Assembly (NCBI GenBank): GCA_047622145.1
Contig: JBLHMO010000158.1
Location: 1-6,730 of the forward strand
Reading direction: 5' to 3'
Origin: Litorivivens sp047622145
Lineage (GTDB): Bacteria; Pseudomonadota; Gammaproteobacteria; Pseudomonadales; Spongiibacteraceae
DNA length: 6,730 nt
The notes below the pieces were generated by a model. That model was not told where the DNA came from, did not search any database, and saw nothing but the letters and a program-made list of their open reading frames with translations. A program made the position numbers and the translations under genes. Below, piece by piece: positions 1 through 6,728 of the stretch (within the stretch, counting starts at the first letter, position 1; every line of letters begins with the position of its first letter).

Positions 1-248
1 TTACCGGACTGCAGCTAGATAATGAGCAATGGCAAGCACTAGCCGGTATGCGTAATCTCCAGCGTCTAAATTTGCGAAACAGTAATGCTGGTAATAGCGA
101 TCTGAAAATGCTGGAATCACTGCACAGGCTTGAATGGTTAAACCTTTTTGGCAGTGCAGTTGATATAGACGAAAAAGCGCTTAAACTGCTATTGCCTTCA
201 CTGCAGCACGTTTATCTTAGCTCGCCCGAAACACTTGCTATCGACTAG
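1..248 (+). CDS. C-terminal end of a leucine-rich-repeat protein (5' partial)
   Basis: The frame is open from base 3 and ends at TAG 246-248, giving 81 visible residues; the start lies outside the window. The residues show degenerate leucine-rich repeats of about 24-25 residues: RNLQRLNLRNSNAGNSDLKM, then HRLEWLNLFGSAVDIDEKAL, then a last partial unit beginning SLQHVYL. The LxxLxL pattern recurs at regular spacing. Repeats of this kind mediate protein contacts. They also occur at the C-terminus of large membrane-anchored proteins with a cytochrome c-type domain in marine bacteria, but nothing visible here proves that architecture. The gene ends 86 bases before the receptor and need not be functionally linked to it. 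A four-base-pair hairpin (259-269) followed by AAATTTTT lies just downstream, too short to call a terminator with confidence. The repeat call is fairly safe; the function is unknown. Confidence 0.7.
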   Translation, partial: TGLQLDNEQWQALAGMRNLQRLNLRNSNAGNSDLKMLESLHRLEWLNLFGSAVDIDEKALKLLLPSLQHVYLSSPETLAID

Positions 249-334
249 GGGAGATAAACTCGTAGCGAGAAATTTTTACTGTGGTTAGTGATAACGATAG
301 ATCGATAAAAATAAAACACAAGAAGAGGTAGTTC
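249..334 (+). promoter_or_regulatory. Leader of the TonB receptor gene, with putative promoter and ribosome-binding site
   Basis: This AT-rich gap probably carries the receptor's expression signals. A strong Shine-Dalgarno sequence, AGAAGAGG (321-328), lies six bases before the ATG at 335 and supports that start. Promoter elements are weak: TTTACT at 275-280 could be a -35 box, with TAGATC at 298-303 as a poor -10 box at 17-base spacing. GATAAC and GATAGA (290-301) are tandem hexamers resembling two of the three units of a Fur box, but the third unit does not match. The ribosome-binding site is clear; the promoter and operator are guesses. Confidence 0.35.
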
Positions 335-2653
335 ATGAGCAGCCGAAGCAAGGCATCGCTGGCGATTACAGTACTAGCTTTTGGCCTGACGGCGCACGCA
401 CAAGAGTCTAGTGAGGACAAGGCGCGCCCCGCCCAGATGATAGAAGAAGTTTTCGTCACCGTTAGCAAACGCACGGAATCTGTGCAAAAAGTGAGCGCAG
501 CGGTCTCTGCGTTTAGCGAAGCGCTGATCAAAGATAATAATATTCAGGGTTTTTCGGAACTCGCCGATGTTACCCCGGGGGTGGTATCGCGCGAAGGTAA
601 TAATATATCGATACGCGGCATTGGTCAGGCCTTTGGTGGCTCGTCTCCAGTGGCATTTCATGTGAACGGCTTCTTTCTGGCGCAACCGGGCAAACATCCG
701 GAAGAATTTTATGATGTGTCCTCCGTTGAAGTCATACGCGGGCCGTCGGGTACTGTTTACGGCAAAAATGCGACGGCGGGCGCGGTCAATGTGCGTTGGA
801 ATAGACCGTCGGAAGAGTGGGCTGCGGGCGTGGACTATCGGCTGGCAGACTACAATGCCGAGCGCGTGAGAGGCTTTGTCAATGTGCCGATATCGGGGGA
901 AGGTAACAGCGCGTTGATGGCGCGTATTTCTGGCCTAACGCAAGAGAAAAGTGGCCATCTCGATAACCTGCTGGCGTCCGGCGACGACGAGCCCAATAGT
1001 GGGCGTGACTACTTCTACCGGATGTATCTCGGCAGCCAAGTTAACGACAGGCTTTGGCTTGGCCTGAGAGCGATTAAACTGGCGGCCGACATTCATGCGC
1101 CGAATGTTGCTAGCCCCTCCATCTCTACTCGACAAAGCGGCATATTGGAAAAGTTTGGTGCCGAGCCGCTGCCACTCGATCTACTGAAAGTGCGCTCACG
1201 CAAGTATCAGGAATTGCCCGATGCCTATCGCACCAACAGCCGGGTCGTCGGCGAACTCACTTGGAACATGCCCGCATTGCCAGTGCTGGGTGAGGTTGAT
1301 CTGGATTTCTTTATCGGCGCCGAGCGCAGGCGGCAGTTTGATTATGTGGATGTTGATGGCACCGAAGAAAAAATTCTAGAGACCATAAGCTGGTTAAACG
1401 GCGTGGGCCGTAATGCCGAGCTGCGTTTCACCTCGCAGAATGATACGGGTGTTGACTGGATTGTTGGCCTGTTCTGGTTTCGCGATGACGACCATGACAC
1501 GCTGCACGTAGACGCCCGCACCGAGGAGGGCATAGCCACCTTATATCCTCAACTTTCCGTTTTGCCCTTGCCAGAGCGCATATTTGATGCCGAGGTCAAT
1601 TATCTCGATCAGAATCGTAATAGTAAAAATGAAGCCGCCTTTATCAATGTCCGTCTTGATCTCGATACGCTGTGGTCATTTATGCCGGATGTGGAAGTGT
1701 TTGCCGGTATCCGCGAAAACCGCGATGAGTTTCGTCTGAAAACTGCCCGTGAAACTGTAGACGCTACTGAGCGCGCTACCGGTATCACTATTCCTTTTAC
1801 CGACAAGAGCACCGACGTGGGCGGAGAATCTAGCGCTACCACGGGGGAAGTCGGCGCTAAGTGGTTTTACGCCGAGGGCGGTATGCTCTACGGCAAATTT
1901 GCCAATGGTTATAAGCCGGGCCTTACCCAGCTGCAGGCAGACGGATCGCTGAACGATGTCGACCCCGAATTTCTCAATATGTGGGAACTGGGCTGGAAAA
2001 CGGCACTTTTTGACAATCGTTCCTTAGTACTCAATTTCAGCGCCTTTGATTACGATTACACTGACCTGCAAGTGTCCAAAATCATTATTACTGGCGTCAA
2101 ACTAGAGAATGCCGGCTCGGCTGGAATACGGGGCTTGGAGGCAGATATACAATGGGCGCCGGATGAGGCCTTTTACGCCATATTCTCCTTCGCTTGGTTA
2201 GACGCACGCTTCAGAGAGTTCTGCGGCAAGGATGAAGAAATTGAAAGTCAGGCTGTACAGCCTGGCTGCAATAGTCTCGAGCCTCATAATTTCGAGGGTG
2301 CAAAGATGTCAGACTCGCCCGAATTCACCTTTGGTACTCTGATGCGCTACACCTTCTATTTAGGGCAGTTGGGCACGTTCACCCCCGCCTTGAAATTTAG
2401 CTGGAGTGACGATTATCTGCGACGCCCATACGACAATTCCATCGATAAGGTGGATGCCCATCATAAAACGGATATTCGATTGGCGTGGCAAAGCGCGGAT
2501 GCCCATTTTCGGGTAGAGGCCTTTGTCGAAAACATCGAAAATCACGACCAATTGTTTACCCATCATTTTTCAATGCCGGATCCGGGCAACTACTCGCTTT
2601 TTGCGGCGCAAGCTCCCAGGACGGCAGGCATCCAACTGGAAGCTATCTTTTAA
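335..2653 (+). CDS. TonB-dependent outer-membrane receptor
   Basis: The 772-residue product is of normal family length and has the full layout of a TonB-dependent receptor, which imports a ligand across the outer membrane using energy from TonB-ExbB-ExbD. Residues 1-22 form a signal peptide, probably cut after Ala-His-Ala. A TonB-box-like stretch follows at 36-46 (IEEVFVTVSKR). The plug domain runs to about residue 155 and contains the family hallmark VEVIRGPSGTVYGKNA (131-146). The rest is the beta-barrel, with the typical motifs GKFANGYKPG and MWELGWKTALFDN. The chain ends in Phe, as expected for barrel assembly by the BAM complex. The only two cysteines, 630 and 645, probably form a disulfide in an external loop. 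No N-terminal signalling domain is present, so it is not a transducer type. The ligand is unknown. Siderophores are the classic choice, but receptors of this sequence style often lie beside catabolic genes, as here, and may carry organic substrates. Confidence 0.93.
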   Translation: MSSRSKASLAITVLAFGLTAHAQESSEDKARPAQMIEEVFVTVSKRTESVQKVSAAVSAFSEALIKDNNIQGFSELADVTPGVVSREGNNISIRGIGQAFGGSSPVAFHVNGFFLAQPGKHPEEFYDVSSVEVIRGPSGTVYGKNATAGAVNVRWNRPSEEWAAGVDYRLADYNAERVRGFVNVPISGEGNSALMARISGLTQEKSGHLDNLLASGDDEPNSGRDYFYRMYLGSQVNDRLWLGLRAIKLAADIHAPNVASPSISTRQSGILEKFGAEPLPLDLLKVRSRKYQELPDAYRTNSRVVGELTWNMPALPVLGEVDLDFFIGAERRRQFDYVDVDGTEEKILETISWLNGVGRNAELRFTSQNDTGVDWIVGLFWFRDDDHDTLHVDARTEEGIATLYPQLSVLPLPERIFDAEVNYLDQNRNSKNEAAFINVRLDLDTLWSFMPDVEVFAGIRENRDEFRLKTARETVDATERATGITIPFTDKSTDVGGESSATTGEVGAKWFYAEGGMLYGKFANGYKPGLTQLQADGSLNDVDPEFLNMWELGWKTALFDNRSLVLNFSAFDYDYTDLQVSKIIITGVKLENAGSAGIRGLEADIQWAPDEAFYAIFSFAWLDARFREFCGKDEEIESQAVQPGCNSLEPHNFEGAKMSDSPEFTFGTLMRYTFYLGQLGTFTPALKFSWSDDYLRRPYDNSIDKVDAHHKTDIRLAWQSADAHFRVEAFVENIENHDQLFTHHFSMPDPGNYSLFAAQAPRTAGIQLEAIF

Positions 2654-2659
2654 CGGCAG

Positions 2660-2681
2660 CCGGCAGTCTTGATCCTGCCGG
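2660..2681 (+). terminator. Possible weak terminator or attenuator hairpin after the receptor gene
   Basis: A perfect seven-base inverted repeat, CCGGCAG (2660-2666) and CTGCCGG (2675-2681), encloses an eight-base loop and starts seven bases after the receptor stop codon. Position and GC content fit a transcript end or 3' stabilising hairpin. No run of T follows, so it is not a canonical intrinsic terminator, and transcription may continue into the dehydrogenase. Confidence 0.35.
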
Positions 2682-2733
2682 GTACGTCATCTGCGGTCCG
2701 GCGACTAATAATCTCTCGCCTATATGCGTTACA

Positions 2734-2760
2734 CTCGACAGCACTTTTTTGCTGCGAGGA
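2734..2760 (+). promoter_or_regulatory. Hairpin that pairs with the ribosome-binding site of the alcohol dehydrogenase gene
   Basis: CTCG (2734-2737) pairs with CGAG (2755-2758), and CAGCA (2739-2743) pairs with TGCTG (2750-2754). A2738 is a single bulge and CTTTTT (2744-2749) is the loop, giving nine base pairs in all. The Shine-Dalgarno GAGGA (2756-2760), six bases before the ATG at 2767, lies partly inside the 3' arm. Folding would therefore hide it from the ribosome. The pairing is seen directly; a role in translational control is inferred. The T run is in the loop, not after the stem, so it does not look like a terminator. Confidence 0.45.
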
Positions 2761-2766
2761 TAGACG

Positions 2767-3810
2767 ATGAAGTCACGAGGATATGCCGCTCAGAGCGCAG
2801 GTTCCGCGCTAGCCGATTACCCCTTCGAGCGGCGCAGTGCTGGCGTAAACGATGTGGTCATCGACATCCTATACTGTGGCGTGTGTCATTCGGATATCCA
2901 CTTCGTCAATAACGACTGGGGCCGCAGCCGCTATCCGCTGGTGCCGGGGCATGAAATTGTCGGTCGCGTATCCGCGATCGGTGAGGGCGTCAGCCGGTTT
3001 AAGGTCGGTGATTACGCCGGTATTGGTTGTTTTGTCGATTCTTGCAGAGAGTGTGATGCCTGCCATCAGGGCGAAGAGCAATTTTGTGTCGAGGGCATGA
3101 CCGCAACCTATGGTGGTGTAGAGCGCGGCACAACAACGCTGACCTATGGCGGCTATTCCAACAATTATGTTGTGGATGAAGCCTACGCCCTGAAAATAGC
3201 CCCTGAACTTGACCTCGCTGCTACCGCACCCTTGTTGTGCGCGGGTATTACGACATGGTCGCCACTACGGCATTGGAAAGTTGGGCCGGGCCAGAAAGTC
3301 GGTGTAGTCGGCTTGGGTGGCTTGGGGCATATGGCCGTGAAATTTGCCAAGGCCTTTGGTGCCGAAGTGGTGATGATTACCCGTAGCGAATCCAAGGTTG
3401 CCGACGCGGAAAAATTGGGCGCTGATCATGTCCTGTTGTCTACCGATCCCGCAGCCGTAAAAGACTGGCGCGGCAAACTGGATTTCATTCTCGATACCGT
3501 GTCAGCGCAACACAGTATGGACGACAACTTAATCTTGCTTAAAACAGATGGTGTCTGCTGTCTGGTAGGCCTTCCGGAGCAGCCGCTGGCGTTCAGTGCC
3601 TTCCAGACGGTAAGGCGTAAAATCATTACCGGTTCCTTTATTGGCGGCATTCGCGAAACCCAGGAAATGTTGGATTTCTGCGCCGAACACAATATCGTTT
3701 CCGACATCGAACTCATTGATATTCAGTCGGTCAACGAGGCCTATGAACGCGTTCTGAAAAGTGATGTGAGATATCGATTTGTTATCGATATGGCATCGCT
3801 TGATAGTTAA
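2767..3810 (+). CDS. Zinc-dependent alcohol dehydrogenase, cinnamyl-alcohol dehydrogenase/YahK-like
   Basis: The 347-residue product is a full-length cytosolic medium-chain dehydrogenase that interconverts an alcohol and an aldehyde using a nicotinamide cofactor. Catalytic zinc ligands are visible: Cys40 in GVCHSDIH, His62-Glu63 in PGHE, and Cys158 in LLCAGITTW. The structural zinc site is complete with Cys93, Cys96, Cys99 and Cys107. The Rossmann motif GLGGLG lies at 182-187. After the second strand comes TRSESK (205-210); in this subfamily a Ser/Arg/Lys-rich turn usually means NADP(H) rather than NAD(H), so NADP(H) is the better guess. The best relatives by motif are the YahK and plant CAD-type enzymes, which act broadly on aldehydes and aromatic or terpenoid alcohols. 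The ATG at 2767 has GAGGA six bases upstream. It is the first gene of the three-enzyme cluster, 39 bases before the carboxyltransferase. The exact substrate cannot be told from sequence. Confidence 0.92.
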   Translation: MKSRGYAAQSAGSALADYPFERRSAGVNDVVIDILYCGVCHSDIHFVNNDWGRSRYPLVPGHEIVGRVSAIGEGVSRFKVGDYAGIGCFVDSCRECDACHQGEEQFCVEGMTATYGGVERGTTTLTYGGYSNNYVVDEAYALKIAPELDLAATAPLLCAGITTWSPLRHWKVGPGQKVGVVGLGGLGHMAVKFAKAFGAEVVMITRSESKVADAEKLGADHVLLSTDPAAVKDWRGKLDFILDTVSAQHSMDDNLILLKTDGVCCLVGLPEQPLAFSAFQTVRRKIITGSFIGGIRETQEMLDFCAEHNIVSDIELIDIQSVNEAYERVLKSDVRYRFVIDMASLDS

Positions 3811-3849
3811 GTCGCTCCTGCAAAGCTAGAAACGGATTGGGTAACAAAA

Positions 3850-5613
3850 ATGGTATCGGTTTATTCTCCGCTTGCAGCCGCCGTCACCGAGCTGTCGGTT
3901 CTAGAAGGCGCGATTGTTCAAAAAGGCGAGCAGTTGGCCGTGCTCGAATCCATGAAAATGCAAACGCCGGTGTGCGCGCCAGAAAGTGGTGTTGTGAAGC
4001 GCTGGTGCGTTGAGGCGGGTGTCACGATTCAGAAAGCGACGCTAATGTGTGAGCTTGTGGTTTCGCCATCTGACAGCGCTGATAGCGTAACGACGCAGCA
4101 GCAAGCCTCGCACAGCGGCTTAGTTGATGAATTACGTCAGCGCGCGGCACTCAGTCACGATGCCCAGCGCAGCGAGAAAACGCGCAAGCGACATGAGAAG
4201 GGTTTTCGCAGCGCCCGGGAAAATCTGGATGATCTTTGCGATACCGGCAGCTTTATCGAATACGGTCAGCTGGCGGTCGCTGCCCAGCGCCAACGTCGGG
4301 AATTGGACGAATTGCGGCGTAACACCCAGGGCGACGGTGTCGTCACCGGGCTGGCCACGATAAACGCTGAACAGTTTGGCGCAGACCAGTCGCAGGCCCT
4401 TGTGATTATCAACGACTATTCCGTGCTGGCGGGAACACAGGGTTACTTTCATCACAAAAAACTCGATCGCGCGCTGTCGCTTGCCATCGAGAAAAAACTT
4501 CCGGTGGTGATGTATACCGAAGGCGGTGGTGGCCGACCTGGCGATACCGATGTACTAACACAATTCGCTGGCTTAAACGTTCCCTCATTTGCGCGCTGGG
4601 CGGGATTGCGTGGGCAGGTGCCTCGCATCGCGGTCAATAATGGCTACTGTTTTGCGGGCAATGCGGCCTTGTTCGGTGCAGCCGATATTCGTATCGCTAC
4701 CCGTGAATCCTGGATCGGTATGGCCGGGCCGGCAATGATTGAAGGCGGCGGCTTAGGGAAGTTCTCGCCGAAAGAAATAGGCCCGATGGATGTGCAATCT
4801 CGCAACGGCGTCGTGCATATATTAGCCGCAGATGAAGCCGAAGCCACAGCCTTTGCTAGGCAGGCGCTGGGCTATTTTCAAGGGCGGCTCGCGAGCTGGG
4901 AATGTGCCGATCAAACGAGCATCGGCGATGTCATGCCCGAAGATCGACGCTATGCCTATGACGTGCGCCAGATTATTTCGCAATTGTCGGACGCAAACAG
5001 TGTACTGGAACTGGGCGCTGACTATGGCGCGGCAGTGATCAGTGCGTTAGTGCGAATAGAAGGGCGCCCGCTGGGCCTTATTGCCAGTAACTGCGGTCAT
5101 TTGGGTGGCGCCGTCGACGCCGAGGCCGCCGACAAAACCGCAGACTTTATCGAACTCTGCAATGCCTTTAACTTACCCATTGTATCGCTGATTGATACGC
5201 CGGGCTTTATGGTGGGGCCGGACAGCGAAAACGAGGCCGCCGTGCGCCGCATGTCGCGCTTGTTTGCCGCCGGGGCTCAAGCGCAGGTGCCGTGGGTAGC
5301 GATATTTTTGCGTCGCGCCTACGGACTCGGTGCGATGGCTCTGACTGGCGGCAGTTTCGAGCGGCCGCTGTATGCAGCCTCTTGGCCTAGTGGTGAGTTT
5401 GGTGCCATGGGCCTTGAAGGCGCCGTGCGGCTGGGATTTAAAAAGGAACTTGAGGCCGAGGCTAGCGCCGAGGCTTGCCAACAACTCTTTGAATCTTTGT
5501 TGGAGGCTGCTTATGATCAGGGCAAGGCGATAGAGGCGGCAAGCTATCTAGAGTTCGACGGTGTTATCGAACCCGCCAAAACCCGCAGCGCCATTATCCA
5601 AGCCTTACTCTAA
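3850..5613 (+). CDS. Biotinyl-domain/acyl-CoA carboxyltransferase fusion subunit
   Basis: The 587-residue product joins a biotin carrier domain (about 1-71) to a complete carboxyltransferase (about 91-587) through a Ser/Gln-rich linker. Lys36 in ESMKM is the biotinylation site. The carboxyltransferase has two crotonase-like halves. The N half includes EYGQLAVAAQRQRRELDEL and EGGGGRPGDTDV (224-235). The C half includes GHLGGAVD (416-423), DTPGFMVGP (449-457) and PSGEFGAMGLEGAVRLGF (513-530). It would move CO2 from carboxybiotin to an acyl-CoA. The motifs best resemble the last part of single-chain acyl-CoA carboxylases of the long-chain type, whose order is biotin carboxylase, biotin carrier, carboxyltransferase. 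Biotin carboxylase is absent here, so a separate subunit is needed. ATG 3850 is the only possible start after the preceding stop at 3808-3810; its Shine-Dalgarno is weak (GGG at 3839-3841). Family assignment is strong; the substrate is unknown. Confidence 0.92.
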   Translation: MVSVYSPLAAAVTELSVLEGAIVQKGEQLAVLESMKMQTPVCAPESGVVKRWCVEAGVTIQKATLMCELVVSPSDSADSVTTQQQASHSGLVDELRQRAALSHDAQRSEKTRKRHEKGFRSARENLDDLCDTGSFIEYGQLAVAAQRQRRELDELRRNTQGDGVVTGLATINAEQFGADQSQALVIINDYSVLAGTQGYFHHKKLDRALSLAIEKKLPVVMYTEGGGGRPGDTDVLTQFAGLNVPSFARWAGLRGQVPRIAVNNGYCFAGNAALFGAADIRIATRESWIGMAGPAMIEGGGLGKFSPKEIGPMDVQSRNGVVHILAADEAEATAFARQALGYFQGRLASWECADQTSIGDVMPEDRRYAYDVRQIISQLSDANSVLELGADYGAAVISALVRIEGRPLGLIASNCGHLGGAVDAEAADKTADFIELCNAFNLPIVSLIDTPGFMVGPDSENEAAVRRMSRLFAAGAQAQVPWVAIFLRRAYGLGAMALTGGSFERPLYAASWPSGEFGAMGLEGAVRLGFKKELEAEASAEACQQLFESLLEAAYDQGKAIEAASYLEFDGVIEPAKTRSAIIQALL

Positions 5614-5645
5614 TTCTGTTTGTGCGCTCTACTGTGATTGATTTC

Positions 5646-5649
5646 GGAG
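5646..5649 (+). promoter_or_regulatory. Ribosome-binding site that selects a GTG start for the hydratase gene
   Basis: GGAG sits six bases before GTG 5656-5658, an ideal spacing. The longer in-frame reading from TTG 5638 would place this GGAG inside the coding region and has no comparable purine-rich site before it. The ATG at 5654 is in another frame and is followed at once by TGA. Confidence 0.65.
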
Positions 5650-5655
5650 TCTGAT

Positions 5656-6660
5656 GTGAAGGAAAAATATCGGCCAGAACAGGCAGTCGAATTGCTTTCC
5701 AATCAAGGCATCGAAGATCTGTTTTCGCCGCTCACCGCCTCTCCCTATATAGTGTTAGAGCTGCGGGAAGAATTTTCTACCGACATTATTGAACAATTGA
5801 TCCCCTTGTTAGCGCAGCTGCCCTGTCCCGTTATCGCTCTTGCCGCCGAACGGGTCTCCACTGCGCTTGCAGCCGTAGTGGATTGCGTTCTCCTTGACGA
5901 AAAGTGGCTCACAGCTATTGTGGGGAATATTTCGAAGGCGCCCATTGCGGCGATGTCGCTGGTGCAGTTGTCGAAAGCCATCGATAAACTAGACCTCATG
6001 GCGGCATTGGATATGGAATCGCTAACGTACGGCTGTCTGCAAGGCGGTGCAGAATATCAAACCTGGCTGCAAAGCTACACAGCCGAACCCATGCCAGCGT
6101 TGTCTGATCAAGCCCCTGTTTTACTTGAGCGTTTAGGCGAGGTTTTAAGTCTTACTTTAAATAGGCCGGAGCGGCGAAATTCCATTACCGTCGAAATGCG
6201 CGACGCGCTGGTCGAAGCACTAGCCTTGGCCGCTGTTGATGCCAGTATCGAAAAAATAGTGCTGCAAGGCGCGGGCAAGTGTTTCAGTGTCGGCGGTGAA
6301 TTGCGCGAATTTGGCAGTGTGCCCGATTCCGCCAGCGGTCATATGATTCGCTCCTTGCGCCTGCCGGGGCGGTTGCTGGCGCGAGTAGCGAACCGCTGCG
6401 AAGCGCGAGTGCATGGCGCTTGTATTGGTGCCGGAGTAGAGCTACCTGCCTTTGCTGGTCGCGTAGTCGCAACACCGAGCGCCTACTTTCAGCTGCCGGA
6501 AATTCAATTTGGCTTAATTCCGGGGGCGGGTGGTTGCGTTAGTATTGCAAAAAGAACTGGCCGGCATCGATTTAATCAAATGGCGCTGTCAGGCAAACGC
6601 GTTAATGCAAAGCAGGCGCTCGACTGGGGTTTAGTGGATGCAGTGTCGGAATTTTTTTAG
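5656..6660 (+). CDS. Enoyl-CoA hydratase/isomerase family protein with a degenerate N-terminal crotonase half
   Basis: From GTG 5656 the product has 334 residues (340 if TTG 5638 is used), longer than the usual 260 for a crotonase. The active core lies in the C-terminal half, from about residue 155. LNRPERRNS (168-176) opens the fold, CFSVGGE (209-215) forms the first oxyanion loop, and HGACIGAGVEL (253-263) forms the second. Glu262 and Glu282 (in LPEI) match the two catalytic glutamates of enoyl-CoA hydratase, with the usual spacing of 20, so water addition to an enoyl-CoA is plausible. Residues 30-140 look like a shrunken second crotonase: LPCPVIALAA resembles the LPKPVIAAVNG strand, and residues 85-138 resemble the C-terminal helices. 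The core itself ends soon after GLVDAV without such helices. The gene lies 42 bases after the carboxyltransferase and probably acts in the same pathway. Isomerase or another crotonase activity remains possible. Confidence 0.85.
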   Translation: MKEKYRPEQAVELLSNQGIEDLFSPLTASPYIVLELREEFSTDIIEQLIPLLAQLPCPVIALAAERVSTALAAVVDCVLLDEKWLTAIVGNISKAPIAAMSLVQLSKAIDKLDLMAALDMESLTYGCLQGGAEYQTWLQSYTAEPMPALSDQAPVLLERLGEVLSLTLNRPERRNSITVEMRDALVEALALAAVDASIEKIVLQGAGKCFSVGGELREFGSVPDSASGHMIRSLRLPGRLLARVANRCEARVHGACIGAGVELPAFAGRVVATPSAYFQLPEIQFGLIPGAGGCVSIAKRTGRHRFNQMALSGKRVNAKQALDWGLVDAVSEFF

Positions 6661-6700
6661 TGAAAAGCGCGTCGAAAAACCAGATCACCTGCAATCCAGG

Positions 6701-6728
6701 TTGCTGACACCTCTGGCGGCGTCAGTAA
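6701..6728 (+). terminator. Imperfect hairpin after the enzyme cluster, possible transcript end
   Basis: TTGCTGACACC (6701-6711) pairs with GGCGTCAGTAA (6718-6728) around the loop TCTGGC, with one A-C mismatch and one G-T wobble. It begins 40 bases after the hydratase stop codon. The window ends two bases later, so a following T run cannot be seen and the call stays tentative. Part of the stretch could instead belong to a downstream coding region. Confidence 0.3.

Noticed and set aside
259..277. CTCG-TAG-CGAG followed by AAATTTTT as an intrinsic terminator of the leucine-rich-repeat gene.
   Set aside because: The stem is only four base pairs with a three-base loop, too weak to list as a terminator.
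2698..2726. TATATG at 2721-2726 as a -10 box for the dehydrogenase operon.
   Set aside because: The -35 position at 17-base spacing reads CCGGCG, with no resemblance to a sigma-70 element.
2485..2912. Overlapping plus-strand open frames 2485-2763 and 2724-2912 spanning the gap between receptor and dehydrogenase.
   Set aside because: Both are out of frame with well supported genes, overlap them heavily, lack a good ribosome-binding site and resemble no known protein.
3808..3850. The dehydrogenase and the carboxyltransferase are in the same reading frame, separated by one TAA and 13 sense codons, so stop readthrough could make a fusion.
   Set aside because: TAA is the stop least prone to readthrough, the dehydrogenase ends at its natural family length and the biotinyl domain begins properly at ATG 3850. 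One in three neighbouring genes shares a frame by chance.
4132..5484. Long minus-strand open frames opposite the carboxyltransferase (for example 4132-4455 and 5173-5484).
   Set aside because: They lie wholly antisense to a strongly conserved enzyme, show no recognisable domain and have low-complexity, arginine/serine-rich translations typical of antisense reading.
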